Source: Deltaproteobacteria bacterium GWA2_38_16 (lineage in GTDB: Bacteria > Bdellovibrionota > JACOXK01 > 2-02-FULL-40-11). Taken from it: a stretch of 64,000 bases of DNA. Below, piece by piece: positions 60,670 through 64,000 of the stretch. The stretch lies in NCBI GenBank assembly GCA_001797335.1, contig MGPE01000006.1, positions 215,473-279,472 of the forward strand, given 5' to 3'. The position numbers were made by a program, and so were the translations under genes. Positions within the stretch are counted from its first letter, which is position 1. Every line of letters starts with the position of its first letter. A model generated the notes under the pieces. That model was not told the DNA's origin and made no database searches. It worked only from the letters and a program-made list of their open reading frames with translations.

Positions 60670-62155
60670 AAGTTTTTTTATTCTTATATTTCTAGGAGGA
60701 ATAGCTTACGCTCAAGCACCTCAAGAAAAACCCGACCAAACTATTTCTAAAACACTTATCTCAGGGGTAACGGAAACTATTAACCTAGAATTCATGCCAG
60801 GCAATATTGTGGTTGGCAATAAAGGGGTGTGCGATTTTGTGGCCCTTCGAGAGCAAAAACAATTGGTATTGGTCCCCAAACAAAAAGGACAAACGTCGCT
60901 TACTATTTTAGATACTCAAGGAAGAAGTAAACTGGGAATTAAAATTTCTGTTATTGAAAGTGACAGGGCTAAAATTGCCAAAGAACTTCAAGAACTTTTA
61001 GGCGATCTAGAAGGTATTAATATTCGAATCCTAGGCAAAAAAGTTTTAATCGATGGTGAAATTCTTCTCCCCAAAGATTTAGCCAGAATCATTACTGTGG
61101 CCAATCAATACTCTAAAGATGAAGTCGGCATTATCGCAAGCTTAAGTCCTATGGCTCAAAAAATTATCGCCGATAAAATTCAAGAAGATGTACACAAAAT
61201 GGGGTTTAAAGAAGTCAGAGTGAGAGCGGTTAACCAACGATTTATTATTGAAGGAGAAGTCCCTAGAGGTCCTGAAGGTCCCTCTTTTGATAGAAATTCA
61301 GTTATTGTTATTGAAACTGCAAAAACCTATGTCCCTGATATTTTTAAATCTGAGGCTGAAAAACAAATTCAACAACCTGAGGGTGGCCCCCCTATTGTGG
61401 TGAATCTCTTAACCATTAAACCTAAACCTGCTGCTGAACCTGAAAAACTCATTCGATTGGTAGTCCATTATGTAGAACTTAATAAAGACTATGCTAAAAA
61501 CTTTGCGTTTAATTGGACGCCCGGTATTGCCGATACATCTCAAATAGAATTAAAACAGGGACAACTCACTACAACGGTAACAGGAACCATATCCAGCCTT
61601 ATTCCTAAACTGAACTCAGCCAAAAGTCATGGCCATGCCCGAATTTTGGAATCGAGCTCTCTTATTGTTCAAGACAAAGAAAATGGCTTCTTTCAAAGCG
61701 TCACAGAAGTTCCTATTTCAACGATCACCCTTTCCGGGGGAGCTTCTCAACAATCCATCCAATTTAAAGATATTGGTTTAACGATGGATGTCACTCCAAC
61801 GGTAGTGGGTGAATCCAACAACATTAAACTCGTTACTAAATTTATTTTAAGTACCATTGTGAGCGTGAGCGAACAGGGAGCTCCCTCCGTTGCCAAACAC
61901 GAATTAAAGACCACCTTAATAGTTGCTTCTGAACAAAGTGCCGTTATTGGCGGGATCGTGTTTAACAATATGCTCACTAACTACAATAAACTTCCGGCAA
62001 GCATTGCCCAAAATCAAAATATTTTATTTAATCTCTATCGGTCTAAATCGTTTCAAAATGCAAAAAGCCAATTTGTTGTTTTTATTACTCCTCAAATCTT
62101 AAAATCTGCATCGGAAGGAGTAGAAGACATTAAGAGGAAATTTAAAATCAAATGA
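60650..62155 (+). CDS. cpaC: Tad pilus secretin CpaC/RcpA
   Basis: 501 residues. Signal peptide cut after AYA (residue 21). A BON/N-terminal domain region with VTETINLEFMPGNIVVGN comes first. The secretin core from about residue 270 has a VTEVPI segment and PTVVGESNNIKLV, ending with the conserved VVFITPQIL. It forms the outer-membrane channel of the Tad pilus. It overlaps the next gene as ATGA. Confidence 0.92.
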   Translation: MLHQFTKSFFILIFLGGIAYAQAPQEKPDQTISKTLISGVTETINLEFMPGNIVVGNKGVCDFVALREQKQLVLVPKQKGQTSLTILDTQGRSKLGIKISVIESDRAKIAKELQELLGDLEGINIRILGKKVLIDGEILLPKDLARIITVANQYSKDEVGIIASLSPMAQKIIADKIQEDVHKMGFKEVRVRAVNQRFIIEGEVPRGPEGPSFDRNSVIVIETAKTYVPDIFKSEAEKQIQQPEGGPPIVVNLLTIKPKPAAEPEKLIRLVVHYVELNKDYAKNFAFNWTPGIADTSQIELKQGQLTTTVTGTISSLIPKLNSAKSHGHARILESSSLIVQDKENGFFQSVTEVPISTITLSGGASQQSIQFKDIGLTMDVTPTVVGESNNIKLVTKFILSTIVSVSEQGAPSVAKHELKTTLIVASEQSAVIGGIVFNNMLTNYNKLPASIAQNQNILFNLYRSKSFQNAKSQFVVFITPQILKSASEGVEDIKRKFKIK

Positions 62156-64000
62156 GTACCATTATTCCGTTTCATATTATTGCTATTAGTGGCATTCAAG
62201 GCAGCGGGAAATCCATGCTCATGAGAAATCTTTTTGAAACGTTTAAACTTGAAAAAGAAAACGTCTGCTTAACCACCGCTGAAAAATTTGACAGTACTTC
62301 TATCGATGATTATTCTTTAATCCTTGTAGACTGCGGTGATGTGACTACAGATGCTGCTAAAAAAATATTTCAAAAAGCTTCTGCCATTTTTGTTCCCACC
62401 GAATGTGAAGTAACCAAACTCAATCTCACACGAAAGCACTTAGAAAATATTTACGCTTTAATCCCTAAAGACCTAGTGTATGTTATTTTAAATCGCTATC
62501 ATCCAGAACACAAAATTGACCCTTCCCTTTTAAAGAAACAATTGGGATGCAATATTATGGGGGCAGTCGTGGAAGATCCCATTGTTGAAGCGTGTGAAAA
62601 AATAAATACCGCTTTTGTGGTCACTCACCCTAAAAGTTTAGCCTCTCAATACCTTTTTCAACTCACTAAAATTATTCGATCTAAAAAGATTTTAGAAAAA
62701 GGAAAGCTTCTTCAAAAGACAAGAATAGAGACTGCTGGGAAAATTATCCCTTTAAAAGCCACTGGCACCGATGCATCGGTTGTCACCCAGGTTCGACCCC
62801 AAATGTTTAGCCGTTTTTCTGAGGAAGAACTTCCCAAAGACAAACGCACACTTCTTAAAATTAAAGTCTTAAAGCAGCTTACCTCTGAGTTAAATTTAAA
62901 AAAACTAGATACAGAAACAGGAAACGATCCTAAAAAAATGGCTGTCCTTCGGGAAAAAACAAGACAAGCCGCTTTATCCATTATGGAACGAGAAAATATC
63001 ACAGTAGGTGATAAAACAGAAACCGACCTTTTTATTAAAGAAATTTTGGATGAAGCCTTGGCCCTAGGGCCTTTAGAAATTCTTATTGCAGACTCTTCTA
63101 TTACAGAGATTATGGTCAATCGAAAAGATCAAATTTTTATTGAAAAAAATGGGAAAATTCAGCTTGCTCCCATGAGTTTTACCAGCAATGCCCAACTTTT
63201 AGGAATTATCGAGCGCATCGTAGCTCCTTTGGGACGTCGGATTGATGAAAAAACACCCTATTGTGATGCTCGTCTTCCCGACGGATCTCGGGTTCACGCT
63301 ATTATTCCTCCCCTTGCCCTAGAAGGCCCTGTTTTAACGATTCGAAAATTTTCTAAAAAACCGCTAATTATTGCTGATTTAATCCGTTATGGTTCTTTAA
63401 CAGAAGACATTGCAGATTTTTTAAGAGCGGCTATTGAAGCGCGCTTGAATTGCGTAGTCTCTGGGGGAACCGGTACTGGGAAAACAACCCTTCTCAATGT
63501 TCTTTCTTCTTTTATCCCTGAGCGAGAGCGTATTATTACGGTAGAAGATTCTGCTGAATTAAGACTGACCCAACCTCACGTCTTGAGACTTGAAGCTAGA
63601 CCTCCCAATATTGAAGGAACGGGAGCGGTCACTATTCGGGATTTAGTTAGAAATACCCTTCGGATGAGACCCGATCGAATTGTGGTAGGAGAATGTCGAG
63701 ATGGAGCAGCCCTAGATATGCTCCAAGCAATGAACACAGGTCATGATGGCTCCTTAACCACGGTCCATGCCAATAACCCCAGAGATTGCCTTTCCAGACT
63801 TGAAACTCTGGTCATGATGGCAGGAATGGATTTACCCTCTCGCGCTATCCGAGAACAAATTGCTTCTGCTGTACATCTTATTGTTCAGCAAACCCGTTTT
63901 TCGGATGGCTCTAGAAAAATAACCCACATTACGGAAATCACTGGTATGGAAAAAGAAGTAATTTGTTCTCAAGACATTATTGTTTTTAAACAAAAGGGTG
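62152..64000 (+). CDS. CpaE-like P-loop domain fused to a TadA/CpaF ATPase, 3' end off the window
   Basis: One frame runs from the ATG at 62152 to the window end, 616 codons without a stop. Residues 1-190 are a P-loop domain (GIQGSGKSM at 14-22, ILVDCGD, IFVPTECEVTK, VVEDPIVEAC) resembling the CpaE/TadZ MinD-type ATPase. From about residue 220 it is CpaF/TadA: ITEIMVN near 318, Walker A GGTGTGKTT at 438-446, EDSAELRL, RPDRIVVGECRDGAALDML and the His box THVHAN-type TTVHANNP. TadA powers pilus assembly; CpaE/TadZ localises it. A single-chain fusion is unusual. The C-terminus is nearly complete. Confidence 0.88.
   Translation, partial: MSTIIPFHIIAISGIQGSGKSMLMRNLFETFKLEKENVCLTTAEKFDSTSIDDYSLILVDCGDVTTDAAKKIFQKASAIFVPTECEVTKLNLTRKHLENIYALIPKDLVYVILNRYHPEHKIDPSLLKKQLGCNIMGAVVEDPIVEACEKINTAFVVTHPKSLASQYLFQLTKIIRSKKILEKGKLLQKTRIETAGKIIPLKATGTDASVVTQVRPQMFSRFSEEELPKDKRTLLKIKVLKQLTSELNLKKLDTETGNDPKKMAVLREKTRQAALSIMERENITVGDKTETDLFIKEILDEALALGPLEILIADSSITEIMVNRKDQIFIEKNGKIQLAPMSFTSNAQLLGIIERIVAPLGRRIDEKTPYCDARLPDGSRVHAIIPPLALEGPVLTIRKFSKKPLIIADLIRYGSLTEDIADFLRAAIEARLNCVVSGGTGTGKTTLLNVLSSFIPERERIITVEDSAELRLTQPHVLRLEARPPNIEGTGAVTIRDLVRNTLRMRPDRIVVGECRDGAALDMLQAMNTGHDGSLTTVHANNPRDCLSRLETLVMMAGMDLPSRAIREQIASAVHLIVQQTRFSDGSRKITHITEITGMEKEVICSQDIIVFKQKG

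Overview
The window reads as a chromosome segment from an AT-rich Gram-negative bacterium, most likely of deltaproteobacterial descent (Bdellovibrionota, Myxococcota, Desulfobacterota or a neighbouring candidate phylum). The evidence is the gene order ispE-spoVG-tRNA-Gln-prs-rplY-pth-rpsF-rpsR-DUF2232-rplI-dnaB, the order rpsB-tsf-pyrH-frr-uppS-cdsA, DUF1844, several lipoproteins, a secretin, and a Tad pilus locus with FHA proteins. The lineage is inferred from gene order only; there is no rRNA in the window.

Layout. 1-5.2 kb (minus): a translation and envelope operon (rpsB, tsf, pyrH, frr, uppS, partial cdsA) and mreB. 5.4-12 kb: an accessory island holding an AAA+ ATPase/RNA-ligase pair, an MNT-HEPN pair, a kelch protein, an AbiEii-like nucleotidyltransferase with an HTH partner, and an antitoxin/MazF pair. 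12-25 kb: a lamin-tail/beta-helix lipoprotein, valS, a diguanylate cyclase, two tandem DUF2279 envelope proteins, a papain-like protein next to a subtilase with HEAT repeats, and a secreted unknown. 25-31 kb: a histidine kinase, uppP and a response regulator in one overlapping operon, then uvrA. 31-34 kb: a secreted HNH protein, a DUF4258/YgiT-type toxin-antitoxin pair, a flavoprotein and a small membrane protein. 34-44 kb: htpX, DUF1844, an HtrA protease and the conserved ispE-to-dnaB block. 44-51 kb: a secreted zincin-like protein, pabB carrying an in-frame palindromic insertion, a Fis-type regulator, an MltD-like transglycosylase, a secreted subtilase and meaB. 52-64 kb: a Tad pilus locus (tadC, three FHA proteins, a PP2C-like protein, four small prepilin-like proteins, cpaB, cpaC, and a CpaE-like/CpaF fusion running off the edge).

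Three themes run through the window. First, start sites: uppP and the second DUF2279 gene appear to begin with ATT placed 7 bases after a good Shine-Dalgarno sequence. Several other genes have sigma70-type promoters whose -10 box lies almost on the start codon, implying leaderless or near-leaderless mRNAs. Second, palindromic elements are scattered between genes and once inside a gene (pabB). Third, phospho-signalling parts (FHA domains, a PP2C-like protein with one metal-binding Asp replaced) are built into the pilus locus with no kinase in view.

No rRNA, CRISPR array, transposase, integrase or prophage gene was seen. No gene-free stretch exceeds 300 bases.
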